Below, piece after piece: positions 16,386 through 25,316 of a stretch of 64,000 bases of DNA; position 1 is the first letter of the stretch; the number at the start of each line of letters is the position of its first letter. The notes beneath the pieces were generated by a model, which was not told the origin of the DNA, did no database searches, and saw nothing but the letters and a program-made list of their open reading frames with translations. The position numbers were made by a program, and so were the translations under genes. The DNA comes from Sedimentibacter saalensis (GTDB taxonomy: Bacteria; Bacillota; Clostridia; Tissierellales; Sedimentibacteraceae): positions 1 to 64,000 of the forward strand of contig NZ_VLKH01000002.1 in the NCBI RefSeq assembly GCF_007830175.1. The letters are read 5' to 3'.

Positions 16386-17300
16386 ATGGAAGTTACAGCT
16401 TCAATGGTAAAAGAACTAAGAGATAAAACTAATGCAGGTATGATGGACTGCAAAAAAGCCTTAAAAGAAACAGATGGAGACATGGAAAAAGCAATAGACT
16501 ATTTGAGAGAAAAAGGACTTTCTCAAGCAGCTAAAAAAGCTGACAGAATTGCAGCAGAAGGTCTTACAACTGCTATAATTTCTGCAGACGGAAAAACAGG
16601 TGTTGTAGTAGAAGTAAACTCAGAAACTGACTTCGTTGCAAAAAATGAAGAATTCCATAACTTTGTACAGGACGTTGCTAAGGTTGTAGTTGAAAATACT
16701 CCTGCAGACGTTGAAGCGTTAAAAGCTGTTGTTCTTGAATCAGGCAAGACTGTTCAGGAAACATTGACTGACAAAATCGCTAAAATAGGCGAAAACATGT
16801 CAATCAGAAGATTTGCAGCTGAAAAAGTAAACAACGGAGCAGTTGTAGGCTACATTCACGGCGGCGGAAAAATTTCTGTTATAGTTGCTCTTGAATCAGA
16901 AGGAGACAAAGAAGCTCTTGAAGTTCTTGGAAAAGACCTTGCAATGCAGGTTGCAGCTATGAATCCTAAATACATATCTACTGATGATGTTGATCAGGAA
17001 TTCATTGCACATGAAAGAGAAGTTCTTATTGCTCAGGCATTAAATGAAGGAAAACCACAAAACATTGTTGAAAAAATGGTTGAAGGAAGACTTCAGAAAG
17101 AATTGAAAGAAGTATGTTTGTTGGAACAAGCATTTGTTAAAGATGGTGATTTAACAGTAAAGAAAGTTATTGCAAACACAGCTGCTAAATTAGGAAAAGA
17201 CATAAAAATTGCCGGAGTTCAAAGATTTGAAGTTGGCGAAGGCATTGAAAAGAAATCAGAAAACTTTGCTGATGAAGTTGCAAAACAAATGGGTAAATAA
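16386..17300 (+). CDS. tsf: Elongation factor Ts
   Basis: 304 residues. The N-terminal UBA-like domain (VKELRDKTNAGMMDCKKAL) and the core motif SETDFVAKNEEFHNF near residue 80 are diagnostic. The two-subdomain core is complete, as in the full-length E. coli-type rather than the short Thermus type. EF-Ts exchanges GDP for GTP on EF-Tu. TTGGAGG precedes the ATG. Confidence 0.97.
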   Translation: MEVTASMVKELRDKTNAGMMDCKKALKETDGDMEKAIDYLREKGLSQAAKKADRIAAEGLTTAIISADGKTGVVVEVNSETDFVAKNEEFHNFVQDVAKVVVENTPADVEALKAVVLESGKTVQETLTDKIAKIGENMSIRRFAAEKVNNGAVVGYIHGGGKISVIVALESEGDKEALEVLGKDLAMQVAAMNPKYISTDDVDQEFIAHEREVLIAQALNEGKPQNIVEKMVEGRLQKELKEVCLLEQAFVKDGDLTVKKVIANTAAKLGKDIKIAGVQRFEVGEGIEKKSENFADEVAKQMGK

Positions 17301-17320
17301 TCCTGATAGAAAATGATACA

Positions 17321-17347
17321 AATGGAGAACTTTTTTAAGTTCTCCAT
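17321..17347 (+). promoter_or_regulatory. Strong hairpin between tsf and pyrH
   Basis: AATGGAGAACT and AGTTCTCCATT form an 11-bp stem. No T run follows, so it is more likely an mRNA processing/stability hairpin than a terminator. Confidence 0.5.
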
Positions 17348-17377
17348 TAATAAAAATACAGTCTTCAGGAGGATAAG

Positions 17378-18091
17378 ATGGATTGCAAATATAAGAGAAT
17401 AATATTAAAAATAAGTGGAGAAGCTTTATCCGGCAATGCTGGTCATGGCATAAGCCCTGAAATAGTATCTAGAATTTCTAATGTTGTGAAGAATGTCATA
17501 AACATGGGAGTTGAAGTTGCTATAGTAGTCGGAGGAGGAAACTTCTGGAGAGGTGCAAGTGCTAAAGACATGGACAGAACAACTTCTGATTACATGGGAA
17601 TGCTGGGCACAATAATCAACGGACTTGCTTTGCAGGATGCTTTAGAAAAGATTGGCGTGGAAACCAGAGTTCAGACTGCTATAGAAATGCGACAAATAGC
17701 AGAGCCTTACATCAGGAGAAGAGCAGTACGTCACTTGGAAAAAGGCAGAGTTGTTATTTTTTCCGGTGGTTCCGGAAATCCATATTTTTCAACTGACACT
17801 ACAGCAGCATTAAGAGCTGCAGAAATAAATGCAGATATAATACTCCTTGCTAAAAACGGCGTAGACGGTGTCTACAGCGATGATCCTAACAAAAATCCGG
17901 ATTCAGTGAAGTATGACGAGCTCAATTACATAGATGTGTTGAATAAAGGTTTGAAAATAATGGACTCCACAGCAACGTCATTGTGTATGGATAACAAAAT
18001 TCCTATTTTGGTCTTTGGAATTGAACAACCGGAAAGCATCGAAAAGATTGTAATGGGAGATAATATAGGAACAATAATCAAGGAGGCGTAG
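17378..18091 (+). CDS. pyrH: UMP kinase
   Basis: 237 residues of the amino-acid kinase fold. [40 protein letters not shown] and the [28 protein letters not shown] segment are typical of bacterial PyrH, which makes UDP from UMP with ATP and is allosterically controlled by GTP and UTP. CAGGAGG precedes the ATG. Only two bases separate it from frr. Confidence 0.97.
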   Translation: MDCKYKRIILKISGEALSGNAGHGISPEIVSRISNVVKNVINMGVEVAIVVGGGNFWRGASAKDMDRTTSDYMGMLGTIINGLALQDALEKIGVETRVQTAIEMRQIAEPYIRRRAVRHLEKGRVVIFSGGSGNPYFSTDTTAALRAAEINADIILLAKNGVDGVYSDDPNKNPDSVKYDELNYIDVLNKGLKIMDSTATSLCMDNKIPILVFGIEQPESIEKIVMGDNIGTIIKEA

Positions 18092-18093
18092 TA

Positions 18094-18651
18094 ATGTATA
18101 GAGAAGTAGTAGCAAAATCAGAAGAAACAATGAGAAAATCAATGGGTTTTCTTAAAGAAGACCTTGCCACAATCAGAGCCGGTAAAGCAAATCCTAAACT
18201 GGTTGACAAAATTCAAGTAAGTTATTACGGAACAATGACCCCCCTTAACCAAGTAGCAAACATATCTGTGCCGGAACCAAGAGCAATTATGATACAGCCT
18301 TGGGATGCAAGCTTGGTAAAAGAAATTGAAAAAGCAATTTTAGCATCAGAATTAGGAATCACACCTTCTAATGACGGAAAGGTTATCAGACTAGTTATTC
18401 CTGTTTTAACAGAGGAAAGAAGAAAAGATCTTCTGAAGATTGTAAAAAAAGAAACAGAAAATGCTAAGGTTGCAGTGAGAAACATAAGAAGAGATGCTAA
18501 CGAAGAACTGAAAAAACTTGAAAAATCAAGTGAAATTACTAAAGATGATCTGAAAAAAGCAGAAGAGGACATGCAAAAGCTCACTGATAAATACATCAAA
18601 TTTGTTGAAGACATCTACAAGGAAAAGGAAAAAGAAATTTTAGAGGTTTAA
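18094..18651 (+). CDS. frr: Ribosome recycling factor
   Basis: 185 residues, the standard length. [22 protein letters not shown], the [22 protein letters not shown] hinge region (quoted in part by position, residues 50-70) and the long charged C-terminal helix are conserved RRF features. It splits post-termination ribosomes with EF-G. Its ribosome site AAGGAGG lies inside the 3' end of pyrH, indicating tight coupling. Confidence 0.97.
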   Translation: MYREVVAKSEETMRKSMGFLKEDLATIRAGKANPKLVDKIQVSYYGTMTPLNQVANISVPEPRAIMIQPWDASLVKEIEKAILASELGITPSNDGKVIRLVIPVLTEERRKDLLKIVKKETENAKVAVRNIRRDANEELKKLEKSSEITKDDLKKAEEDMQKLTDKYIKFVEDIYKEKEKEILEV

Positions 18652-18653
18652 CA

Positions 18654-18839
18654 ATGGATACTTTAATTGGTTACCCGCTGTTAGAAGCTCTTAAAATATT
18701 AGAAGAAAACAACAATAAGATTATAAATATAAAGAAAATTATCGGCTGGAATAAAAAATTCAATGAACTTCACAAGCCGTATGTCATAAGGGAACATTAC
18801 AAAGACAATTATGTAACTTTGTATGTTTCATACTATTAG
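18654..18839 (+). CDS. Small conserved-type protein between frr and uppS
   Basis: 61 residues beginning MDTLIGYPLLEALKILE and ending VTLYVSY. The pattern GxPLxEAxxIL..., a basic middle, RExYKD and a beta-strand end resembles small hypothetical proteins seen near frr or uppS in Clostridia; I know no function. It starts two bases after the frr stop with GAGG inside frr, so it is translationally coupled. A terminator follows it. Confidence 0.6.
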   Translation: MDTLIGYPLLEALKILEENNNKIINIKKIIGWNKKFNELHKPYVIREHYKDNYVTLYVSYY

Positions 18840-18848
18840 TCTGAAGTA

Positions 18849-18885
18849 CAGGCTTATGATTTCATAAGCCTGTTTAGTGTATTTT
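18849..18885 (+). terminator. Terminator/attenuator before uppS
   Basis: CAGGCTTATGA and TCATAAGCCTG make an 11-bp stem with a two-base loop, followed by a T-rich stretch containing TTTTTT at 18882. It may end the rpsB transcript or only dampen read-through into uppS. Confidence 0.7.
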
Positions 18886-18906
18886 TTGAGAAATGGTGAG
18901 GATATT

Positions 18907-19629
18907 ATGAATTTAGAGGAGCAAGTGCTGAGTGGTACAATTCCTGCACATATTGCAGTAATACTCGACGGCAACAGAAGATGGGCAAAACAACGAAATC
19001 TGCCTACAAAAATGGGACATAGAGAAGGTGCCTTAAGAGTTACTGATTTGGTAAGAAACTGCGCTGACATAGGCATAAAATATTTGTCTGTATACGCATT
19101 TTCAACTGAAAACTGGAGAAGAGAAAAAAAAGAAGTCGATTATTTGATGAATCTCCTGGTGGAATTTGTGGTAAAGGAGCTTGACTACTTAAATAAAAAT
19201 GACGTTAAGATAACAATGATGGGCAACATGGACGATTTACCTGAAAAAACAAGGCAGGAAGTCAAACGCTCTGTGGAACTTACTAAATACAATCATACAC
19301 TTCATTTGAACATAGCCCTCAGCTATGGTTCAAGATTCGAAATTATAAATGCTGTAAAAAACATAGTTAAAGATTATGAAAACAATGAAATTGACATAGA
19401 TGAAATAAATGAAGATAGCTTCAAGAAATATTTGTTTACCCATGACATGCCAGATCCGGATTTGTTAATAAGAACAAGCGGTGAAATGCGTGTAAGCAAT
19501 TTTCTTTTATATCAGCTTGCATATACAGAGTTTTATTTTACGGATATAATGTGGCCTGATTTTGGAAAAGATGAATTATTGAAAGCAATACTTAACTATC
19601 AAGCAAGAAAAAGGAGATTCGGAAATTAA
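18907..19629 (+). CDS. uppS: Isoprenyl transferase (undecaprenyl diphosphate synthase)
   Basis: 240 residues from the ATG at 18907 after GGTGAGGA. AVILDGNRRWAKQRNLP carries the catalytic Asp and binding loop; the usual bacterial GNG is GNR here, a variant also seen elsewhere. GHREGA, YAFSTENWRR, LSYGSRFEI and DPDLLIRTSGEMRVSNFLL complete the cis-prenyltransferase signature. It makes the C55 carrier lipid for peptidoglycan and other wall polymers. It is followed by cdsA, as usual. Confidence 0.95.
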   Translation: MNLEEQVLSGTIPAHIAVILDGNRRWAKQRNLPTKMGHREGALRVTDLVRNCADIGIKYLSVYAFSTENWRREKKEVDYLMNLLVEFVVKELDYLNKNDVKITMMGNMDDLPEKTRQEVKRSVELTKYNHTLHLNIALSYGSRFEIINAVKNIVKDYENNEIDIDEINEDSFKKYLFTHDMPDPDLLIRTSGEMRVSNFLLYQLAYTEFYFTDIMWPDFGKDELLKAILNYQARKRRFGN

Positions 19630-19641
19630 GGCGGTGTTGTT

Positions 19642-20409
19642 ATGAGACAAAGAGTGTTGACCGGAGTGGCAGGGGGAGCATTTATTGCTGCTGTTACATA
19701 TTTTGGAGGTACCCTTTATGACTTTGTGTATTTTGGTATTATATGCATAGGAATATATGAGCTTTCAAAAGCATTTTTCAATAACGGATTTGATTACGGA
19801 GCTGTTGTTAACTATATGTTTGCAATTGCTTTATTCATAGAAAAAACAACAAAATACCAGCATTTTTTTGATTTCTTTTTATTCATGTACATATCATTGA
19901 ACTTTCTGATTTTTGTGTTCAATAAAAAAACAGACATAAAGAAAATTTCAGAAATAGTATTTATAGGATGCTATGTAGTGTTTTTTATGTACCACATGAT
20001 GCTTATGAACGGTTCTGTCTATGTGTGGCTTGTGTACATAATAGCATTCGGATCAGACACATTTGCTTATTTTACAGGTAGATTTTTCGGAAGACACAAG
20101 TTGTATCCCGAAGTTAGTCCCAATAAAACAATTGAAGGTGCAATTGGCGGTGTAATAGGAAGCACGCTTTTATCGTTAATTTATTTTAATTATTTAAGCA
20201 TAAATAAATATATTTACATTATAATATTTAGTGTCAGCGCTTCTGTATTTTCAATTGCAGGCGATTTGGCTGCATCAAAAATAAAAAGAGAACACGGAAT
20301 AAAGGATTTTGGATACATGCTTCCGGGACACGGAGGAATACTTGACAGATTTGACAGCGTGCTTTTCGTGGCACCGGTTGTTTATTACTTTGTTCGTCAC
20401 TTCTTATAA
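19642..20409 (+). CDS. cdsA: Phosphatidate cytidylyltransferase
   Basis: 255 residues with about seven membrane segments. The family signature is complete near residues 210-240: SKIKREHGIKDFGYMLPGHG and then ILDRFDS. DTFAYFTGRFFGRHK supplies further conserved Asp/Gly residues. It makes CDP-diacylglycerol from phosphatidate and CTP at the membrane, feeding phospholipid synthesis including PgsA at 43015. In most Firmicutes dxr follows; here rseP follows directly after 15 bases. Confidence 0.95.
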   Translation: MRQRVLTGVAGGAFIAAVTYFGGTLYDFVYFGIICIGIYELSKAFFNNGFDYGAVVNYMFAIALFIEKTTKYQHFFDFFLFMYISLNFLIFVFNKKTDIKKISEIVFIGCYVVFFMYHMMLMNGSVYVWLVYIIAFGSDTFAYFTGRFFGRHKLYPEVSPNKTIEGAIGGVIGSTLLSLIYFNYLSINKYIYIIIFSVSASVFSIAGDLAASKIKREHGIKDFGYMLPGHGGILDRFDSVLFVAPVVYYFVRHFL

Positions 20410-20424
20410 CATGGAGGGAATATA

Positions 20425-21669
20425 TTGTTAACATTAATAGCATCTATACTTGTTTTTTCAGCCATAGTTCTGGTTCATGAGTTTGGACATTACAAGGCTG
20501 CAAAAAGTGTAGGCATAAAAGTATATGAATTTGCCATAGGTATGGGACCTACAGTTCTGAAAAGGGAAAAAAACGGGACAGTTTATTCCATAAGAGCCAT
20601 TCCCATAGGTGGATTTGTGCAAATGGAAGGCGAAGAAGAAGATGTAAAAACTTCCACTAGTTACTCCACAAAGTCAGTATGGCAGAGATTTAAAGTTGTG
20701 GCCGCAGGACCGGTAATGAACTTTGTATTGGCTCTTGCATTATTTTTAATTGTTGCTTTTTCTTTTGGAGTTTACGGAAATACAATTGACTTTATTGATG
20801 AAAATTCTAATGAATATGCAGAAGGACTAAGAACCGGAGACAGTATTGTTTCTGTAAATGGTGACAAATCCTACATCTGGGAAGATATTTATTATGAAAT
20901 TACAAATCCGGACAATACATATTACACAGTGGAGTACGAAAGAGACGGAGTTTTAAAACAAGCTAAAATTTCAAACAACTACAGAAAAATTGTTGGAGTT
21001 ACTTCAAAGCTTGTAGATGGAAAAACAACAACAACAGTGTCTCCTTCTGATGTTACATCTCCTGCATATGAAGCAGGTATAAAGGATGGAGATGTAATAA
21101 CAAAAATCAATGATGTTCCTGTCAGTTCGTGGGAAGAAATAACTTCAAACATTGAAAAAACTTCAGATAAGGCTGTAAAGATCACCGTTGAAAGAAACGG
21201 TGAAACAATGGATTTTACAATTGTTCCTCAAACACAAATTTCAGTGAAATTCAATACAGCTCTTGACAAGTCTTTTTCAACAGCTATATCATCATCAGCA
21301 TACAAGACTGTTTATTTCATTAAATTGATGTTTAAAACAATAGCTCAGCTGGTTACAGGAAAGCTTGGAAGCGACTCTCTTGGAGGGCCTGTAATGGTTA
21401 TTTCAATGGTAGGGGAAGCTGCAGAAAGCGGAATTTTATCACTTTTGAACCTCGCAGCGTTCATCAGCATCAACCTTGGATTCATGAATCTATTGCCAAT
21501 ACCGGCACTTGACGGAAGCAAGCTTGTATTCCTTGTTGTTGAGGCTGTAAGAGGCAAATCAATTCCCGTGGAAAAAGAAGGATACATTCATTTCATAGGT
21601 TTTGTTGTGTTAATCGGTTTCATGCTTTTCATAACATACAAGGATATACTCAGATTATTTAGAATATAA
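20425..21669 (+). CDS. rseP: RIP metalloprotease RseP/RasP (site-2 protease)
   Basis: 414 residues initiating at TTG (20425), with TGGAGGG upstream and no better ATG. The zinc motif HEFGH is in the first membrane segment (VLVHEFGHYKAAK, residues 16-20), and the second active-site motif is NLLPIPALDGSKL near residue 354. PDZ domains lie at about 120-270, one carrying AGIKDGDVITKINDVPV. It cleaves anti-sigma factors and leftover signal peptides inside the membrane. The rare TTG start may keep expression low. Confidence 0.95.
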   Translation: MLTLIASILVFSAIVLVHEFGHYKAAKSVGIKVYEFAIGMGPTVLKREKNGTVYSIRAIPIGGFVQMEGEEEDVKTSTSYSTKSVWQRFKVVAAGPVMNFVLALALFLIVAFSFGVYGNTIDFIDENSNEYAEGLRTGDSIVSVNGDKSYIWEDIYYEITNPDNTYYTVEYERDGVLKQAKISNNYRKIVGVTSKLVDGKTTTTVSPSDVTSPAYEAGIKDGDVITKINDVPVSSWEEITSNIEKTSDKAVKITVERNGETMDFTIVPQTQISVKFNTALDKSFSTAISSSAYKTVYFIKLMFKTIAQLVTGKLGSDSLGGPVMVISMVGEAAESGILSLLNLAAFISINLGFMNLLPIPALDGSKLVFLVVEAVRGKSIPVEKEGYIHFIGFVVLIGFMLFITYKDILRLFRI

Positions 21670-21680
21670 AAAGCATTTTT

Positions 21681-21780
21681 AATTAAGAATTAAGAGTTAA
21701 GAATTAAGAATTAATGGTAGGATTTGTGCGAGCACAAATCCTTTCATCAATTTTTCACTCTTAATTATTAATTCTTCATT
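21681..21780. repeat. AATTAAGAATTAA-rich inverted-repeat element with core hairpin
   Basis: Tandem AATTAAGA units on the left face TTAATTATTAATTCTT on the right. The centre is a perfect hairpin, AGGATTTGTGC-GA-GCACAAATCCT (21719-21742). It separates rseP from ispG. A partial copy of the left side (AATTAAGAATTAAGAATGAAG) occurs at 47033-47053. It resembles a small MITE-like intergenic repeat; the core resembles a shortened version of the module at 33474-33510. Confidence 0.55.
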
Positions 21781-21800
21781 ATTTTTGTACGGAGGGATTT

Positions 21801-22862
21801 ATGGATACTATAACAAGAAGGCAAAGTAAAAAAGTCATGTGCGGAGATGTGCAAATTGGAGGAGGAGCTAAAATTCCTGTGCAGTCCATGACAAACACAT
21901 TCACGAAGGATGTACAATCGACGGTAAATCAGATTTTAGGACTTGAAGAAACAGGCTGTGAAATAATAAGGGTTGCAGTTGCAGATGCTGAAGATGCAGA
22001 AGCTATAAAGGAAATTAAAAAACAAATACACATACCTATTGTTGCTGACATTCACTTTGATTACAGATTGGCTTTAAAAAGCATAGAAAACGGCATCGAT
22101 AAATTAAGAATTAATCCCGGAAATATTGGAAGCATTGACAGGGTGCAAAAAATCGTGGAAATGGCCAAACCAAGAAATATTCCCATAAGAATAGGCGTGA
22201 ATGCAGGAAGCATACACAAGGAAATACTTAAAAAATACAACGGTGTTCCTACTTCTGAAGGTATGGTTGAATCTGCTCTTGAACATGTTAAGATCCTTGA
22301 AGACCTGGATTATGACAACATTGTAATTTCCATGAAGGGTACAGACATTAAAATGACCATTGAAGCTTACAGAAGCATGGCAAAGAAAGTAGATTACCCA
22401 CTTCATCTTGGAATAACCCATGCAGGAACTCTTTTTGAAGGAAGCATACGCTCAGCCATTGGAGTTGGAAGTCTTCTTGCTGACGGTATAGGAGATACCT
22501 TAAGAATTTCATTAACTGACGACCCAAGAGAAGAAGTAAAGGTTGCAAGAGAAATTTTAAAGAGTCTTGGTCTTAGAAATTTCGGAATTAACTACATAAC
22601 ATGTCCCACATGCGGAAGAACAAAAATACAGCTTATAGAACTTTCGAAAAAAATTCAGGAAGGGCTTAAAAATGTAGATAAACCCATAACTGTTGCAATA
22701 ATGGGCTGCGCAGTAAACGGCCCCGGAGAAGCAAGACAGTCTGACATAGGAATAGCCGGAGGCATGGGTGAAGCGCTTTTGTTTAAAAAAGGCGAGATTA
22801 TCAAAAAAATAAAGGAAGAAGACATTGTAAACACTCTTCTTGATGAAATCGAAAAGATGTAA
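21801..22862 (+). CDS. ispG: (E)-4-hydroxy-3-methylbut-2-enyl-diphosphate synthase (flavodoxin/ferredoxin)
   Basis: 353 residues. The N-terminal TIM barrel includes VQSMTNTFTKD and RVAVADAEDA. The C-terminal part binds the [4Fe-4S] cluster through TCPTCGRTK and MGCAVNGPGEA. It performs the penultimate step of the MEP isoprenoid pathway, so the organism uses MEP even though dxr is absent from this cluster. Start at ATG 21801 with GGAGGG upstream. The usual following genes proS/polC are absent; a repeat element and reverse-strand genes follow. Confidence 0.97.
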   Translation: MDTITRRQSKKVMCGDVQIGGGAKIPVQSMTNTFTKDVQSTVNQILGLEETGCEIIRVAVADAEDAEAIKEIKKQIHIPIVADIHFDYRLALKSIENGIDKLRINPGNIGSIDRVQKIVEMAKPRNIPIRIGVNAGSIHKEILKKYNGVPTSEGMVESALEHVKILEDLDYDNIVISMKGTDIKMTIEAYRSMAKKVDYPLHLGITHAGTLFEGSIRSAIGVGSLLADGIGDTLRISLTDDPREEVKVAREILKSLGLRNFGINYITCPTCGRTKIQLIELSKKIQEGLKNVDKPITVAIMGCAVNGPGEARQSDIGIAGGMGEALLFKKGEIIKKIKEEDIVNTLLDEIEKM

Positions 22863-22869
22863 AACATTT

Positions 22870-23006
22870 TATATAAAAAACGGGGATTGCAAAGGGCGGG
22901 ACGCCCTTGCCGTCAAGGGGGGGTGCTCAGCAAAAAATACGTTAGTATTTTTTGCGCCGAAGGGGGACATAGGTCCCCCTAGCAGAGTTGCGGAGCAACT
23001 TTTTTA
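22870..23006. repeat. Structured intergenic repeat, copy B
   Basis: Second copy of the element at 994-1124, lying between convergent ispG and mgtC. It has a perfect 11-bp stem GCAAAAAATAC/GTATTTTTTGC with GTTA loop (22930-22955), AAGGG/CCCTT (22892-22908), GGGGGAC/TCCCCC around CATAGG, and GTTGC/GCAAC with GGA loop at the end. The stems are cleaner than in copy A. It could also act as a bidirectional terminator. Confidence 0.75.
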
Positions 23007-23008
23007 AC

Positions 23009-23686
23009 TTACAGTTCTTCTATGTGAATTAATCCGTCAAAAGAACTTAAATGCTGCAATGTTTCAACGTGGTTCAGGCGTTTGTCAGCTTCAAGCTGCA
23101 AAATAGCCACAACTGCAGCTTCGTTCAGATGAGGGTTTTTTGTAATTTCTATGTCACGTACTTTATATTTTGATTTGTAACAATATAAAATGAATTTGTC
23201 AAAGCTCTCAACGGATGAAAATGAAGTATAGACTGTGATGGCCTTGTTTGTTGATGTAAGGTAGTTGTCAAGTTTTTTAAAGACTGTAATGACAAGAAAT
23301 ACTGAAATGGCAACTATTAAGGCTCCGTCATAAAAGCCAATTCCTATGGCTAGACCAAGACATGCAGATGCCCACAAACCTGCAGCAGTGGTAAGTCCTT
23401 TGACCTGAGATCTGCTTGTGACTATTATGGCACCAGCTCCAAGAAAGCCTATACCGCTTATGACCTGAGCTCCAAGTCTTGCTATGTCTGTTCCTTCATA
23501 ATGGATGAACATGTATTGATTTGTCATCATTACCAAAGTGGAGCTAAGTGAAACAATCATATATGTTCTAAAACCCGCAGGTCTGCTTTTTCTGCTTCTC
23601 TCCAGTCCTATTATTCCTCCGAAAATAAGCGACAGAAATACACGAAAAGAAATTGAAACAATGTTTAACTCGTGCAACATTTCCAT
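23009..23686 (-). CDS. MgtC/SapB family membrane protein
   Basis: 225 residues. About five membrane helices in residues 1-140 with the family motifs GGIIGLERSRKSRPAGFRTY, VISGIGFLGAGAIIV and GLTTAAGLWASACLGLAIG. The C-terminal cytoplasmic part (about 145-225) looks ACT-like. MgtC proteins are tied to survival in low Mg2+ and to modulation of membrane ATPases; the exact activity is unsettled. It runs opposite to the surrounding housekeeping operons, with AGGAG upstream of the ATG, as part of a two-gene reverse-strand insertion with the kamA-family gene. Confidence 0.9.
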   Translation of the reverse strand: MEMLHELNIVSISFRVFLSLIFGGIIGLERSRKSRPAGFRTYMIVSLSSTLVMMTNQYMFIHYEGTDIARLGAQVISGIGFLGAGAIIVTSRSQVKGLTTAAGLWASACLGLAIGIGFYDGALIVAISVFLVITVFKKLDNYLTSTNKAITVYTSFSSVESFDKFILYCYKSKYKVRDIEITKNPHLNEAAVVAILQLEADKRLNHVETLQHLSSFDGLIHIEEL

Positions 23687-23778
23687 TTTAACACTCCTTT
23701 GACACTGTTGAATACTATATATTATAGCAAATCATTGTCTGGGTGTATATATTTATAAATTATTTTGGATTTAATTAA

Positions 23779-24885
23779 TTAAATAACATCCGGAAGCCAA
23801 GCCTGGTCGTCTGTTACTTCAATAGCCATTATTCTTCCCTGATCTTTGTCATATTTTGTCTGGTGGTATTTAAAAAGAATTTTATTGTTTTCGATTTCTC
23901 CAAGAATTTCTATTTTTCCTGTTGGATGGCTCATGGCATATTTGAAGCTTTTGCTTATGCCGTTAAGACGAGCTCTTGCTCCGTCTACAATTTTACATGA
24001 TGTTTTGAAAGGTACCTGAAATTGATTTTTAACTCCAGTTACAGGTCTGCATTGAAATACATAGTAAGGAACAGCTCCGATTTCTGTAAGTTTTCTGAGC
24101 AGAGTGGCAAGTGTTTCTGAATTGTCGTTAATGCCTTTTAAAAGCACGGTTTGATTTCTTACAATTATTCCTTGTTTTTTCAATGCATCAATTGCTTTAA
24201 CTGATTCTTTAGTAATTTCATTTGGGTGGTTGAAGTGTGTTATTACATATATTTGTTTTTGCTTGTTGTAATGGCTCAGTATTTCAAGAAGCTCTTCATC
24301 GCCATATATCCTTGAAGGGAGAACAACCGGTGTTCTTGTGCCGAAGCGGATAAAACTCAGATGATCAATTTTTACTAATTCACTTAAATAATGTTTAATT
24401 TGTTCATTGGAGTTCATGAAAGAATCTCCGCCGGAAATAAGTACATTTGTCATTTCTTCATGATTGTTGATGTAATTTATTATATCATCAAAGCTGTTGT
24501 TGATTTCATCATCGCTTTGGCCAACAAGGCGCTTTCTGAAGCAATGCCTGCAATACATGGCACATTTGCTGGTTGATAGTATCATTCCGGTCTGTCTGTA
24601 CTTGTGCTGAAGTCCTTTTACAACAGTGTTGCTGGCTTCGCCGCTTGTATCAAGGCTGCCGCTTAGATCAGTTTCTTTTATTGAAGGTATGCACAGCTTC
24701 TTGATAGGATCCTCTGGGTCATTGGGATTTATAAGGGACAAATAATATTCGGGTATAGACATAGGATATCTTTTTATTATGTTTTTTAATTTTTCCTCGT
24801 CTTCGGCATTTAGGTCCCAGTTCAATGCCTTTTTAACCCCTTCTGCAGTCTTGATGTTAGTTTCCAATTCTTTTTTCCATTCCAT
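23779..24885 (-). CDS. KamA-family radical SAM aminomutase-like protein
   Basis: 368 residues from the ATG at 24885, which has AAGGAG upstream; further upstream in-frame starts lack a ribosome site. The radical SAM cluster motif is CAMYCRHCFRKR near residue 112, followed by NVLISGGDSF and the PLP-lysine region near GKIEIL at the C-terminus. It is clearly in the lysine 2,3-aminomutase/EpmB superfamily. The position matching the lysine-binding Asp293 of the clostridial enzyme (YQCDLS) reads FQCRPV here. The region matching Asp330 (VVDAPGG) reads AMSHPTG. Lysine is therefore unlikely to be the substrate; another amino acid is plausible. Confidence 0.8.
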   Translation of the reverse strand: MEWKKELETNIKTAEGVKKALNWDLNAEDEEKLKNIIKRYPMSIPEYYLSLINPNDPEDPIKKLCIPSIKETDLSGSLDTSGEASNTVVKGLQHKYRQTGMILSTSKCAMYCRHCFRKRLVGQSDDEINNSFDDIINYINNHEEMTNVLISGGDSFMNSNEQIKHYLSELVKIDHLSFIRFGTRTPVVLPSRIYGDEELLEILSHYNKQKQIYVITHFNHPNEITKESVKAIDALKKQGIIVRNQTVLLKGINDNSETLATLLRKLTEIGAVPYYVFQCRPVTGVKNQFQVPFKTSCKIVDGARARLNGISKSFKYAMSHPTGKIEILGEIENNKILFKYHQTKYDKDQGRIMAIEVTDDQAWLPDVI

Positions 24886-25299
24886 ATGGTTCTCCTTTAA
24901 TAATATTAATTTACCATATATCAAAAATTTCAACAGCAAATCTAAAGTTAAATAATACTATGTCAAAGAAATTTAACTGATAATAAAAAGAATTTGTAGA
25001 GTAGTTTTTGAGATATGATAATCTTTCATGTAATTGATTAGGATTAAATGTTACGCTTGTTAATTATTTTATCATTAAAATTGAATTTGGTAAAGCTTTT
25101 CATCAAAATTAATGAAATTATTACTAATCGTAAGAGTACGAAACGTCAAATGGTAAGGCAATGATATAATTTTTTTGTGACTGCAATATTAAATTGAACT
25201 TATGTTGTTTAAATGTTTTGATTAATATAACTGATTACATAACTAGAATGATTTATGATTAATTTTTATTCAATAATTTACGAAAAATTAAATTTATAT
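24886..25299. other. Gene-free AT-rich stretch between divergent kamA-family gene and rimP
   Basis: About 410 bases with no reading frame of credible length or composition on either strand and no clear riboswitch fold. It probably holds the kamA-family promoter (a minus-strand TTGACA at 24961-24966 lacks a convincing -10). Apart from the left arm of the inverted repeat at 25275, I see nothing else. Confidence 0.5.
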
Positions 25300-25316
25300 T
25301 TGATTTTTCGTAAATT
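25275..25316. promoter_or_regulatory. 14-bp perfect inverted repeat over the rimP promoter
   Basis: AATTTACGAAAAAT and ATTTTTCGTAAATT, separated by 14 bases, cover the -35 region and spacer of the promoter at 25300-25328. It is a candidate operator for the rimP-nusA-infB operon. Confidence 0.5.
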
